Of a DNA stretch of 5,822 bases, positions 1-5,653 are shown piece after piece. The position numbers and the translations under genes are program-made. Origin of the DNA: Lentisphaeria bacterium (GTDB lineage: Bacteria; Verrucomicrobiota; Lentisphaeria; Victivallales; GWF2-50-93); assembly GCA_020056205.1 (NCBI GenBank), contig JAGVIF010000045.1, forward strand, positions 1 to 5,822, in the 5' to 3' direction. Each line of letters begins with the position of its first letter. The stretch's first letter is position 1. Under the pieces are notes generated by a model. It did not search any database. It was not told the DNA's origin and was given only the letters and a program-made list of their open reading frames with translations.

Positions 1-8
1 AGGTCGCG

Positions 9-61
9 CGGGTCTATTTGACCCGCGACTATCGGGTCAGATAGACCCGAGTTACTTTTTT
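9..61 (+). terminator. Long nested palindrome followed by a T-run, terminator-like
   Basis: Positions 9-25 and 33-49 are inverted copies that form a 17-bp stem with one G-U pair (18/40) and a 7-base loop (26-32). Each arm is itself a palindrome: 7-14 pairs with 20-27 around loop TATTT, and 32-38 pairs with 44-50 around loop AGATA. The DNA can therefore fold as one long hairpin or two short ones. A run of six T (56-61) follows on the plus strand after a gap of about six bases. This fits an intrinsic terminator for a rightward gene lying left of the window, but the T-run is short and offset. A dispersed palindromic repeat is equally possible. Confidence 0.45.
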
Positions 62-83
62 CAAAATCCTTAACTTAGCGCCA

Positions 84-112
84 TTCGGGGTCGATATCGC
101 TATCGGCATCGC
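84..112 (-). repeat. Degenerate CCGATn hexamer repeat, copy 1
   Basis: Read on the minus strand this is a run of degenerate CCGATn-like hexamers ending in CGACCCCGAA. It matches the plus-strand copy at 2256-2284 at 23 of 29 positions by direct comparison. It lies in a spacer and has no coding role that I can see. Confidence 0.5.
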
Positions 113-123
113 TTTATTGAGGT

Positions 124-256
124 AATTGCAAAACTCAAAACCCGGTCTTGGCAAGCAAGACCCTCCATTTTTACGCCGTATGGCGTGAAGGGCCGCGGTT
201 TTGCCTTCGGCAAGCGTCGCTTCGCTCGGCAAGGCCGCGTCCGGACTTTTGCAATT
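124..256. repeat. Hairpin-rich spacer unit bounded by a 10-bp inverted repeat
   Basis: The ends 124-133 (AATTGCAAAA) and 247-256 (TTTTGCAATT) are perfect 10-bp inverted copies. Between them lie a perfect 7-bp hairpin at 144-162 (GGTCTTG, loop GCAAG), a 5-bp hairpin at 173-186 (ACGCC, loop GTAT), and a longer stem in which 195-205 pairs with 228-238. That long stem pairs fully only as plus-strand RNA, using two U-G wobbles. Inside it a 5-bp triloop hairpin (201-213, TTGCC-ttc-GGCAA) competes for pairing. The unit sits just 3' of the kinase gene. It could be a MITE-like element or a structured 3' region; no transposase and no recognised RNA family is visible. Confidence 0.4.
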
Positions 257-259
257 GGC

Positions 260-1405
260 TCAGTTTATTATTGAGTTTGAGATTATTCTTTCGATTGTTT
301 TTTTGGGAATATTTGATGCCGTGCAGCGTCTGATGAGTTCACTTTTTGAGAGGGCAGGGGGGGCGATTGGAGTTCTGTTGTCGTAGAACATAAGCGCTTT
401 GCCGGTTTTTATTTCTATTGCGAGCGGTCCGCGGTGGCGGATTCTGCTGAAGTCGAGAAAAAACGATTTCTCCCAGACCTTCATCGCATTGTCGGCGTTC
501 GTCTCAAAAACATCAAAATCAGTTTGATTGGATTCAAAGTTCTCTTGTTTGGCGCGGGAAATTCCGCAGATGTCTTTTTTTATCAGCAGGAAGCCGTTGT
601 TCCTCTCAAATCTGCGTGAGAATTTACCGTCTTGAAAAATAAGGTTTCTCCTCTTTTTCCACATTTTCGCAAGCTCACGGGCCTCCAATGAGAGGAGGCG
701 CATCCACAAAATTATGGGTTCGTCGGATTTGAGGAGAGTTTTCGTTCCGAGCAGGAAATCGCAGGCTTCCTTATCCGATATCTCCCCTCTCATAGAGCTG
801 ATAATTCCGAGCGTTTTCAGCTTTGATTTTTCGCTCAACCTTGCGCGTTTTTTTACGCCGTAGACATCAACGAGGGCGAGAGCGCAGTCATTCGGGTTCA
901 CAAGAAGATTTCCGGGATGAAAGTCAGGATGCGTGATCTTTTTTCGTATCAGAAGCCAGGCGAGTTCAGAAAGATTCAGTAGGAAAGCGGACTTCAATTT
1001 TTGATTTTTTGACGCCGTTTGAAACCAGAACTCTCTTGCGTTGACGAATCCCTCCATTGATTCGGAGAGCAGTATGGACTCGTCTTTTTTTGAAGCCCAG
1101 CCTATAGATTTTATCGCCGTAATTTTTGCTTTGTCAAGGATTTTTGCGCTGTTAAATTCCGATTTCGCCTTGGGAAAAAAGAAAAAGCGCAATTTGTCTC
1201 TCTTCCTTCCCGGATGGTTATGTTTTATGTAGTATCCGTTTATTTTCCATACAGTTCTGACCGGGTTCGTCTTTATTTTTTGCGCCGCGGTACCGGGCGC
1301 TTTTGCGAAATTCGCAAACCATGTCCCGATAATTTGGGGATCCGAAATATGCCAGTTCCAGCCGGAGATATTTTTTTTTAAGAGAGTCATTCTTTTACCT
1401 AACAT
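260..1405 (-). CDS. Kinase-fold protein, lipopolysaccharide kinase (Kdo/WaaP)-like
   Basis: This 381-residue protein has a recognisable small-molecule kinase core. Lys61 in the strand around YYIKHN is the likely ATP-binding lysine, Glu83 (KSEF) the likely partner glutamate, and residues 159-166 (HPDFHPGN) are a catalytic loop with Asp161 and Asn166. Asp180 in LVDVYGV stands where the metal-binding Asp of DFG would be. The HxDxHxxN loop followed closely by xxD is typical of the Kdo/WaaP and related aminoglycoside-type kinases, which phosphorylate sugars. About 200 residues follow the core, rich in Lys and Arg and without membrane segments, so the protein is probably cytoplasmic. Two starts are possible: Met1 at 1405 has no visible Shine-Dalgarno, while Met6 at 1390 has AGGT six bases upstream and may be the true start. 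No lipopolysaccharide genes are adjacent, so the substrate is open. It lies 83 bases after the small gene at 1489-1701. I am fairly sure of the fold, less so of the subfamily. Confidence 0.72.
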   Translation of the reverse strand: MLGKRMTLLKKNISGWNWHISDPQIIGTWFANFAKAPGTAAQKIKTNPVRTVWKINGYYIKHNHPGRKRDKLRFFFFPKAKSEFNSAKILDKAKITAIKSIGWASKKDESILLSESMEGFVNAREFWFQTASKNQKLKSAFLLNLSELAWLLIRKKITHPDFHPGNLLVNPNDCALALVDVYGVKKRARLSEKSKLKTLGIISSMRGEISDKEACDFLLGTKTLLKSDEPIILWMRLLSLEARELAKMWKKRRNLIFQDGKFSRRFERNNGFLLIKKDICGISRAKQENFESNQTDFDVFETNADNAMKVWEKSFFLDFSRIRHRGPLAIEIKTGKALMFYDNRTPIAPPALSKSELIRRCTASNIPKKTIERIISNSIIN

Positions 1406-1488
1406 TTTGCGTTTGAGCAGTGCGGTGTAGGTGCATATCGTTTATTATCAAGAACTTAGTTTAAATTCGGTTGATTGAACCGCAAAAC
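1406..1488. other. Spacer upstream of the kinase gene
   Basis: This short AT-rich gap holds a 5-bp hairpin (1468-1472 with 1478-1482, loop GATTG) just after the preceding stop codon and a GATAAT motif (minus strand, near 1443-1448) that could be a -10 box. I see no convincing -35 partner. The hairpin is too weak to call a terminator. Confidence 0.25.
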
Positions 1489-1701
1489 TTAGGTTAATCC
1501 CGCGATGGCTGTTACGGTTTTTTCAGGGATTAGCTGGAAGCTTTCGTTCAGCATGATTCCGCCCGCGTTCATATCAAGCAGTTTGATGAGGTCTTGAGGC
1601 GGGGTTTCGTTTTTTTTGAAACCGAGCCTGCGCAATATCCATTTGTACGGAATCCGCGGCTTGATGTTGTTCGCTTTGTGAATTTTTGAGTCCGGCGCCA
1701 T
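1489..1701 (-). pseudogene. Probable 3'-truncated remnant of a B12-dependent methionine synthase activation-domain protein
   Basis: The product is 70 residues, starting MAPDSKIHKANN and ending AIAGLT. Residues 15-43 (PRIPYKWILRRLGF, then PPQDLIKLLD) resemble the opening of MetH activation-domain family proteins, which typically begin with a motif like R-x-E-V-L-R-Y-L-G-Y followed by a helix. The ending AGLT falls where I recall those proteins reading on into a conserved segment of the form GLTLxSxxLAxHL. Family members are usually about 200 residues or more, so roughly two thirds would be missing. None of the frames after the TAA at 1489 continues it. It begins four bases after the stop of the upstream gene without a clear ribosome binding site, so it probably relies on translational coupling. 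It could instead be a genuine short protein of unknown role. The family link is from memory and tentative. Confidence 0.4.
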
Positions 1702-1705
1702 AGTG

Positions 1706-1975
1706 TCAGATTTTGCGGTAAAATTCCGCGGCGCTGTCCGATATTTTTTTTCCGAAAAGCATGATGATTTTTTTCAAATTAACTTTTCTTGTGGAACCAG
1801 GCGGAGGCGCTGAGTCGTCGCATTCGATTATGACTTGTTCCCCTGCCCCCGCGTTTTTATCCTCCGCGGAGAAAACGCCGGCGCAAAAATAAAAAAGACC
1901 GAAAACAAGAACGAGCAGGAAAAGGGTCAACTGCGCGTTAGTGTTTTTTCTAAATCTGTTCACGGCATATCGCAT
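1706..1975 (-). CDS. Small secreted or membrane-anchored protein, unknown function
   Basis: The 89-residue product starts with a basic stretch (MRYAVNRFRKN), then a hydrophobic segment at about residues 16-33 (LTLFLLVLVFGLFYFCAGV), then a polar region. This is a classic signal peptide or single N-terminal anchor; cleavage near VFSA-ED (residues 36-37) is plausible. Cys31 does not sit in a convincing lipobox. The rest includes an acidic patch (IIECDD), a proline run (APPPGS) and a basic amphipathic tail (KVNLKKIIMLFGKK). I recognise no family. The start is supported by GGGG eight bases upstream (1984-1987). It is separated by four bases from the next gene (1489-1701), suggesting co-transcription. 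No cysteine pairs or repeats are evident. Confidence 0.5.
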   Translation of the reverse strand: MRYAVNRFRKNTNAQLTLFLLVLVFGLFYFCAGVFSAEDKNAGAGEQVIIECDDSAPPPGSTRKVNLKKIIMLFGKKISDSAAEFYRKI

Positions 1976-1991
1976 TTTTTCATCCCCGCAA

Positions 1992-2019
1992 AGTATAAGT
2001 CCATGCTAAAGAATTTCAA
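1992..2019 (-). promoter_or_regulatory. Candidate sigma-70-type promoter
   Basis: On the minus strand, TTGAAA (2014-2019) and TATACT (1992-1997) are separated by 16 bases; each matches the consensus at five of six positions. Transcription would begin near 1985, leaving a leader of only about ten bases before the ATG at 1975, with the GGGG ribosome site at its very 5' end. That short leader is unusual and lowers confidence. Confidence 0.4.
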
Positions 2020-2131
2020 AGGGTTATTGGTTAAAGGCACAGAGTTTTTCTTCATTTGACGTTGGATGTTCGATGTTCATTTTCCATTTTACTTCCCATT
2101 TTTCACTGCAGAGACACAAGGGACGCAAGGA

Positions 2132-2150
2132 CACAGGCAAGATGCCTGTG
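2132..2150. repeat. Perfect 8-bp palindrome with 3-base loop (REP-like)
   Basis: CACAGGCA (2132-2139) and TGCCTGTG (2143-2150) are perfect inverted copies around the loop AGA. It is not followed by a T-run on either strand, so it is not a terminator by itself. The form resembles short interspersed palindromes of the REP type. Confidence 0.55.
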
Positions 2151-2152
2151 CT

Positions 2153-2184
2153 GCACTTTCGCATTTCCGCATTTCCGCACTCCG
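2153..2184 (+). repeat. Tandem octamer GCAYTTYC, four units
   Basis: Four consecutive 8-base units are GCACTTTC, GCATTTCC, GCATTTCC and GCACTCCG. The same octamer pair reappears in inverted orientation at the right end of the window (minus strand, 5682-5697), joined to the same AACTTTAGAAC-type module. Confidence 0.5.
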
Positions 2185-2290
2185 GATTCGACTCCTTCGA
2201 CAAGCTCAGGGCAGGCAAGCTCACCGCAGGCCGAACTTCTCATTTGGCTTAACGTCCGATTCCGATTCCGATCCCGACCCCGAAATTAGA

Positions 2291-2323
2291 ACTTTAGAAC
2301 TTTCGCACTTCTCAATATATTCC
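2291..2323 (+). repeat. 33-base dispersed module, copy 1 (inverted partner at 5654-5686)
   Basis: This stretch reads ACTTTAGAAC, then a variable part, then CTTCTCAATATA. Its reverse-complement partner at 5654-5686 agrees at 28 of 33 positions by direct comparison. The two copies flank the gene pair 2358-5478. Confidence 0.5.
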
Positions 2324-2357
2324 ATTACGAAAATTCTTCACTTTTTATATGGAACTT

Positions 2358-4592
2358 TTATTTTTTATGAATGGGAGCGCTGGCCAATAAAAGCATGTTT
2401 GCGAAGATGAGGATAATGGCCGAGAACAGCGCGTTTCCCACCCCGGAGACAGGGATTATCAGCAGTCCTGCGAGGATTGAAGCGCTTGCGGCTCCGAGAT
2501 TGTCGGCGCAAAGGAATGGAGAGGCAAGGCGCGCCTGCTCCTCATTTTTTTCCAATGCCGCATGTTCAAAGGCTGACACGAATATCGCTCCGTTTAGGAA
2601 TCCTGCGGCAAAAAAGAGGAATGCGAACGAAAAGATGGAGAGTATATTTCCGGCCGAAAAACTTATGAAAGAAATCAGGATGATATTTGTTGAGAGAAGA
2701 AGAATCGGACCTACGCATGTATTTTTGAAAAAAGGATTTCTTAACTTCACATAAAAAATATTTCCTGCGAAAACACCGAACATAAACGTGGAAGTGACGA
2801 GCCCAAAGTAAAGGTAGATGGAGCCGAGCGCTGTTTGCAGAAGGATTGTAAGGGATATGGCGCTCGTCATCCCCGCGAATCCGGCGGAAAAAACCATTAT
2901 GACTCCGCGCAGGAATCCGTAGCGGCTATTATTGCCGCGGATTAATTTTGAAACAATTGCGACAAGAAGCGCGAGGCAGATTGTCAGCGGGAGCAGGAAA
3001 ACAAACTTTCTTAACTCAAAAACTTTCAGGAGCAATGAGAGATTCAGAGATGATTTTTTCGAGAATATCAGAAGACTTGGGAAGAAAAGCGCCGGTTCTT
3101 CATCGGTATTCAGAGGAATTGAAATTTTCTTTTCAAGTTTCCCAAAAGACAGCCGGGCGAAATCCCCGCGCTCCGCGTTGTAAAGATTTCGCATCAGTTC
3201 CGGGAGCAAAATGGCGCTGCCGGAGATTGAGGCAATATTGTTCTCCATCTCTTTCACATTTTCAGAAAGTTTGCTGTTTGAGGCGGCGAAGGCCATGCTT
3301 TCCCCCTGATATATCAGGATATGTTTAAAGGATGCCGACAGTGTTTTATGGATTGAAGCGCCGATGAAGGCGGTCTCATCTCCGAGATAATTTTCTGAAG
3401 ACGGCAGGACAATGACAAGAATTCCGTCCGCAGAAATAGATTTTTTTATAAGATTAAAAAATTGGCGTGAGCAAAATCTTCCGGCCTGCAGTGATGCGAA
3501 TCCTGATATGTTTATGAAGATTAAGTCGAATCCGGCGTTGTCCGGATTGGAGATGAAATTTCTTATGTCGTTGTCGGGAAACTCAATATTTGGAGGCAGT
3601 TTATGGCGCTCTTTTTTCAGAAAAGTCGCCGCCCGCAAAACGTATTCCCTGTCATCGGGGAAAGAAAATATTTTGCAGTTTTTCCCTGTTGCGGCAAATG
3701 AGAGCGGCAGGCTGAGCCCGCCTCCCGCGATGATGATATTTTTCGGGCGCGGTTTTTGTGAGAACGCGATGGAAAGATTCGCGAGATTGCTCTCATCGTC
3801 CGGAACAGTTTCGCAGATTCCGCTGTCTTTCGCGAAAATCGCCTGTCCGTAGTATCGCCCCGCGAGATATCCGCCTTGTTCGGTGTTGAACGCCTCTTGA
3901 AAGCTCTCAGCCGGAAGGAATCTGCCCCATTTCTCCCTAGATAAAAAATCAGATATTTGTCTGTCCGTCCTGAATATTAAGATGACAAAAAGAAATGCCG
4001 GCAGAATCATCGCAGCCCTTTTTTTTGCGCCATGATAAACCGTTGCGCACGAAAAACTTAGGAAGAGAGAAGATATTATTCCGAGCAGGATGGAGTTTGC
4101 TCCGCTAAAGAAAAGAACGCTTGAGACTGTTCCTCCGGCGAAGGAGCCGAGCGCTTCGAATCTGTGTGCCGCCGCCGATGAAAAATCCGAAGTCGTCTTG
4201 AGCCAGGTTGCCGACGATTGAAAGAATATGGCGGTAAGCATGCTGAGCGGGAAATTCATCGCAAGCGAGCAGATTATGACCGTCGCGGGGGCGATCTCGG
4301 CGTAGCTTGCTATCCCTAAGATTTTCCGGAACCGGAAGATAAGAAAAAATTGCAGGCAAAAGGCCGGAATGTAAAGAAGAAATATGCCCGGACTCAGTTT
4401 TGCCGCGAAGTCCTGCAGGCTTTTTATCCTTGATGTGACGAATGATGACAATGATATCCAAAAGAGCCACGAGAAAAGAAAGATAGCGACAGTGAGTCCG
4501 CCGGAGTCGAAAGTTGAAATAAATTCTCTGAACACGATCGCCTGAGCGGCCATCGAAAAAAAACCAAGTGAGAAAACAATTATTTTTTGCAT
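2358..4592 (-). CDS. Fused membrane spermidine-synthase-like protein with altered active site
   Basis: Taking Met at 4592, the product has 744 residues in three blocks. Residues 1-210 hold about six membrane segments, with FSLGFFSMAAQAIVFREF and an ALG motif near 147-149 as in other fused spermidine synthases. Residues 235-510 are a soluble Rossmann-type domain: IIIAGGGL (286-293), FDLIFIN (355-361), DGILVIVLP (389-397) and the family mark NTDEEP (495-500). Residues 530-740 are a second membrane block with GFAGMTSAISL and DNLGAA (697-702). The usual GGGDGG is GGGLSL (290-295), and the catalytic DxxDP is NISGF (361-365), so aminopropyl transfer from decarboxylated SAM looks unlikely. An upstream start at 4733 would add 47 residues encoded by a terminator hairpin and spacer, so it is rejected. 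The chosen ATG has GAAGG only three bases away, partly inside a hairpin. It follows 160 bases after the GT-C gene. Confidence 0.8.
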   Translation of the reverse strand: MQKIIVFSLGFFSMAAQAIVFREFISTFDSGGLTVAIFLFSWLFWISLSSFVTSRIKSLQDFAAKLSPGIFLLYIPAFCLQFFLIFRFRKILGIASYAEIAPATVIICSLAMNFPLSMLTAIFFQSSATWLKTTSDFSSAAAHRFEALGSFAGGTVSSVLFFSGANSILLGIISSLFLSFSCATVYHGAKKRAAMILPAFLFVILIFRTDRQISDFLSREKWGRFLPAESFQEAFNTEQGGYLAGRYYGQAIFAKDSGICETVPDDESNLANLSIAFSQKPRPKNIIIAGGGLSLPLSFAATGKNCKIFSFPDDREYVLRAATFLKKERHKLPPNIEFPDNDIRNFISNPDNAGFDLIFINISGFASLQAGRFCSRQFFNLIKKSISADGILVIVLPSSENYLGDETAFIGASIHKTLSASFKHILIYQGESMAFAASNSKLSENVKEMENNIASISGSAILLPELMRNLYNAERGDFARLSFGKLEKKISIPLNTDEEPALFFPSLLIFSKKSSLNLSLLLKVFELRKFVFLLPLTICLALLVAIVSKLIRGNNSRYGFLRGVIMVFSAGFAGMTSAISLTILLQTALGSIYLYFGLVTSTFMFGVFAGNIFYVKLRNPFFKNTCVGPILLLSTNIILISFISFSAGNILSIFSFAFLFFAAGFLNGAIFVSAFEHAALEKNEEQARLASPFLCADNLGAASASILAGLLIIPVSGVGNALFSAIILIFANMLLLASAPIHKK

Positions 4593-4605
4593 AAGCCTTC
4601 GGCTT
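4593..4605 (-). promoter_or_regulatory. Hairpin holding the ribosome site next to the start codon
   Basis: On the minus strand AAGCC-GAA-GGCTT forms a 5-bp hairpin that ends at the base before the ATG at 4592. The only purine-rich ribosome site, GAAGG, lies in its loop and 3' arm. If it forms in the mRNA it would hinder initiation. It shares its GCC-nnn-GGC core with the hairpin at 4694-4710. Confidence 0.35.
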
Positions 4606-4609
4606 GTGA

Positions 4610-4625
4610 TTTGAATTGATTCAAA
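4610..4625. promoter_or_regulatory. 16-bp perfect palindrome, possible operator
   Basis: TTTGAAT-TG-ATTCAAA has perfect 7-bp arms with a 2-base centre and ends 17 bases before the start codon at 4592. The symmetry and position suit a dimeric repressor site, but it is AT-rich and could arise by chance. No regulator gene is nearby. Confidence 0.25.
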
Positions 4626-4683
4626 AATAAATAGAACCCCAAAATTTTGAATTCCACAATCGGGACGATTATGGTACGTCAAG

Positions 4684-4710
4684 AAAAAAAGATGCAAGCC
4701 GGAGGCTTGC
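4684..4710 (-). terminator. Intrinsic terminator of the GT-C gene
   Basis: On the minus strand GCAAGCC-TCC-GGCTTGC (4710-4694) forms a perfect 7-bp GC-rich stem with a 3-base loop. Three bases later comes a run of seven T (4690-4684). It lies 43 bases after the stop at 4753. The hairpin also looks like a short interspersed palindrome of the kind found at 2132-2150, so a repeat may have been recruited as a terminator. Confidence 0.7.
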
Positions 4711-4752
4711 GCTACTTCTCGTTTGCCATCCAATCATTCATGTGACGATAGT

Positions 4753-5478
4753 TCATTGTTCGGACAAGGTTTCTTCTATGATTTTTGAGACCTCCGAAAA
4801 TTCTTTTTCGTCGGAGAAAAGAGTTTTGCCGAGAGTCTCTTTCAGTTGCCGCGCCTTTTTTAAACACTTGAATCCCGGCTTTTTCATGACGTAAATTTGT
4901 GTGAATAAGATAACGAACGGCAGGCTTGCCGCCATTGCCTTTGAGAGGAGCGCTAAAATAGCGAAAAGGATGGACAAAGCGTAAAAGAGTTTCGCCTTTT
5001 CTTTTTTTTGCGAGAGTAGGAAAAAGACGAGCGCCCAGAAATAAAACGCAGCGCACAGGACATCTTTCCTCTCCGATATCCACACGACCGATTCAGCCCT
5101 CTGCGGATGAACGGCGAAAAAAAGGGCGCATAGGAAGGAGGTCAGGTGATGCATGCCGACAGCGCGGAAAAATGCGTAGACTCCGGCAACTGCCGCAAGA
5201 TGCCAGAAAAGATTCTGAAGGTGATAGCCGAAACCGTTTAAACCCCACAATTCATAGTCTGCCATAAACGAGAGCATTGTCAAAGGAAGATAAGTTCCCT
5301 CGCACGGAGTCTTGAGCCAGTGGAGAATATTTTCAAAACTGAAAGAGAGAAAATTGACATTGTTCCGCACGTAAATATGATCGTCCCAGCCTTCAAGCAG
5401 AGGATAAGAAAGCGATAAGACAAAAGGCAAAGCCGAGAGTATCAAAAGAATCCCTATATGCAGTATTTTTTTTTGCAT
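4753..5478 (-). CDS. GT-C glycosyltransferase, PMT/TMTC-like N-terminal part, probably truncated
   Basis: The 241-residue product begins with a signal-anchor helix (residues 7-25), followed by GWDDHIYVRNN (30-40). Family members have an acidic WDD or DD pair here that belongs to the lumenal or periplasmic catalytic loop. HPQRAESVVWISERKDVL (124-141) is the hallmark of bacterial PMT/TMTC-type proteins with TPR repeats. Further membrane segments lie at about 85-105, 112-124, 141-157, 164-178 and 183-197. Such proteins transfer sugars from lipid-linked donors and usually exceed 500 residues, with more membrane helices and C-terminal TPRs. Here the chain leaves the homology after SLPFVILFTQIYV (185-197) and ends in a charged tail, so it is probably a truncated gene, or else a natural minimal form. 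No frame after the TGA at 4753 restores the missing part. The start is supported by AGGA seven bases upstream. The fold assignment is firm; activity is doubtful. Confidence 0.68.
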   Translation of the reverse strand: MQKKILHIGILLILSALPFVLSLSYPLLEGWDDHIYVRNNVNFLSFSFENILHWLKTPCEGTYLPLTMLSFMADYELWGLNGFGYHLQNLFWHLAAVAGVYAFFRAVGMHHLTSFLCALFFAVHPQRAESVVWISERKDVLCAAFYFWALVFFLLSQKKEKAKLFYALSILFAILALLSKAMAASLPFVILFTQIYVMKKPGFKCLKKARQLKETLGKTLFSDEKEFSEVSKIIEETLSEQ

Positions 5479-5517
5479 AACAAAATCCTATAAAAAATTC
5501 ACCCGCTCAAACTCGAA

Positions 5518-5523
5518 ATTATA
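5518..5523 (-). promoter_or_regulatory. Candidate -10 box of the GT-C gene
   Basis: The minus strand carries a perfect TATAAT here, giving a leader of about 33 bases to the ATG at 5478. The -35 region is only a T-rich stretch (5540-5547), with no TTGACA-like match, so the promoter call is weak. Confidence 0.35.
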
Positions 5524-5528
5524 GAATA

Positions 5529-5653
5529 ATACAACAACGCAAAAAAGAAAGGACAAAAAAATAAAAACGGTTGGACATTCGCGGAGGAAAGTATCTATTG
5601 GGGGCGAAGATTCACCGGCTCTTTCTCAAACCGAGCGGGCCGCCCGATTCAAA
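5529..5653. other. Non-coding spacer right of the GT-C gene
   Basis: The first part is A-rich on the plus strand (5540-5567); the second contains a GC-rich patch, CGAGCGGGCCGCCCG (5632-5646). I find no gene with a start codon and ribosome site on either strand. A plus-strand frame is open but has no ATG or GTG start. Confidence 0.4.

Larger units (their letters stand above)
2040..2330. repeat. Mosaic of dispersed spacer repeats
   Basis: No gene is seen between 1976 and 2357. The stretch is made of separate modules: a GTTGGATGTTCGATGTTC segment (2059-2076), a GCAGAGACACAAGGGACGC-type segment (2108-2126), a palindrome (2132-2150), four copies of an octamer close to GCATTTCC (2153-2184), CCTTCGACAAGCTCAGG (2194-2210), five CCGATn-type hexamers (2256-2285), and an AACTTTAGAACTTT module (2290-2323). 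From memory, strings like these recur in spacers of many uncultured PVC and Omnitrophota genomes. Small open frames here are produced by the repeats and are not counted as genes. Confidence 0.6.

Noticed and set aside
29..232. 67-residue minus-strand open frame in the left spacer
   Set aside because: It runs through the CCGATn repeat and several hairpins, has no recognisable domain, and is explained by repeat content.
124..256. Integron attC site
   Set aside because: The ends are hairpin arms, but the core-site motifs (GTTRRRY and its partner RYYYAAC) are absent, and there is no integrase or cassette array.
1395..1436. 13-codon minus-strand frame (MHLHRTAQTQNVR) ending five bases before Met6 of the kinase
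   Set aside because: A coupled leader peptide is conceivable, but it has no ribosome site, no regulatory codon bias and no attenuator hairpin.
2153..2184. CRISPR array
   Set aside because: The repeat unit is only eight bases with no spacers, and no cas gene is present.
2024..2410. Several open frames on both strands in the repeat mosaic, and one running into the gene end
   Set aside because: They translate the dispersed repeat modules and have no ribosome sites. Similar strings are familiar as spurious proteins in draft genomes.
2948..3852. Plus-strand frames of 83 to 146 codons opposite the large membrane gene
   Set aside because: They are antisense shadows of a gene with clear domain structure, with no ribosome sites or recognisable motifs.
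4105..4470. 121-residue minus-strand frame inside the large membrane gene
   Set aside because: It overlaps the clearly conserved membrane domain in another frame and is not protein-like in composition.
4593..4733. N-terminal extension of the large membrane protein up to an ATG at 4733
   Set aside because: The extra 47 residues are encoded by the terminator hairpin, T-run and spacer, and the fused spermidine synthase similarity begins at the internal Met at 4592.
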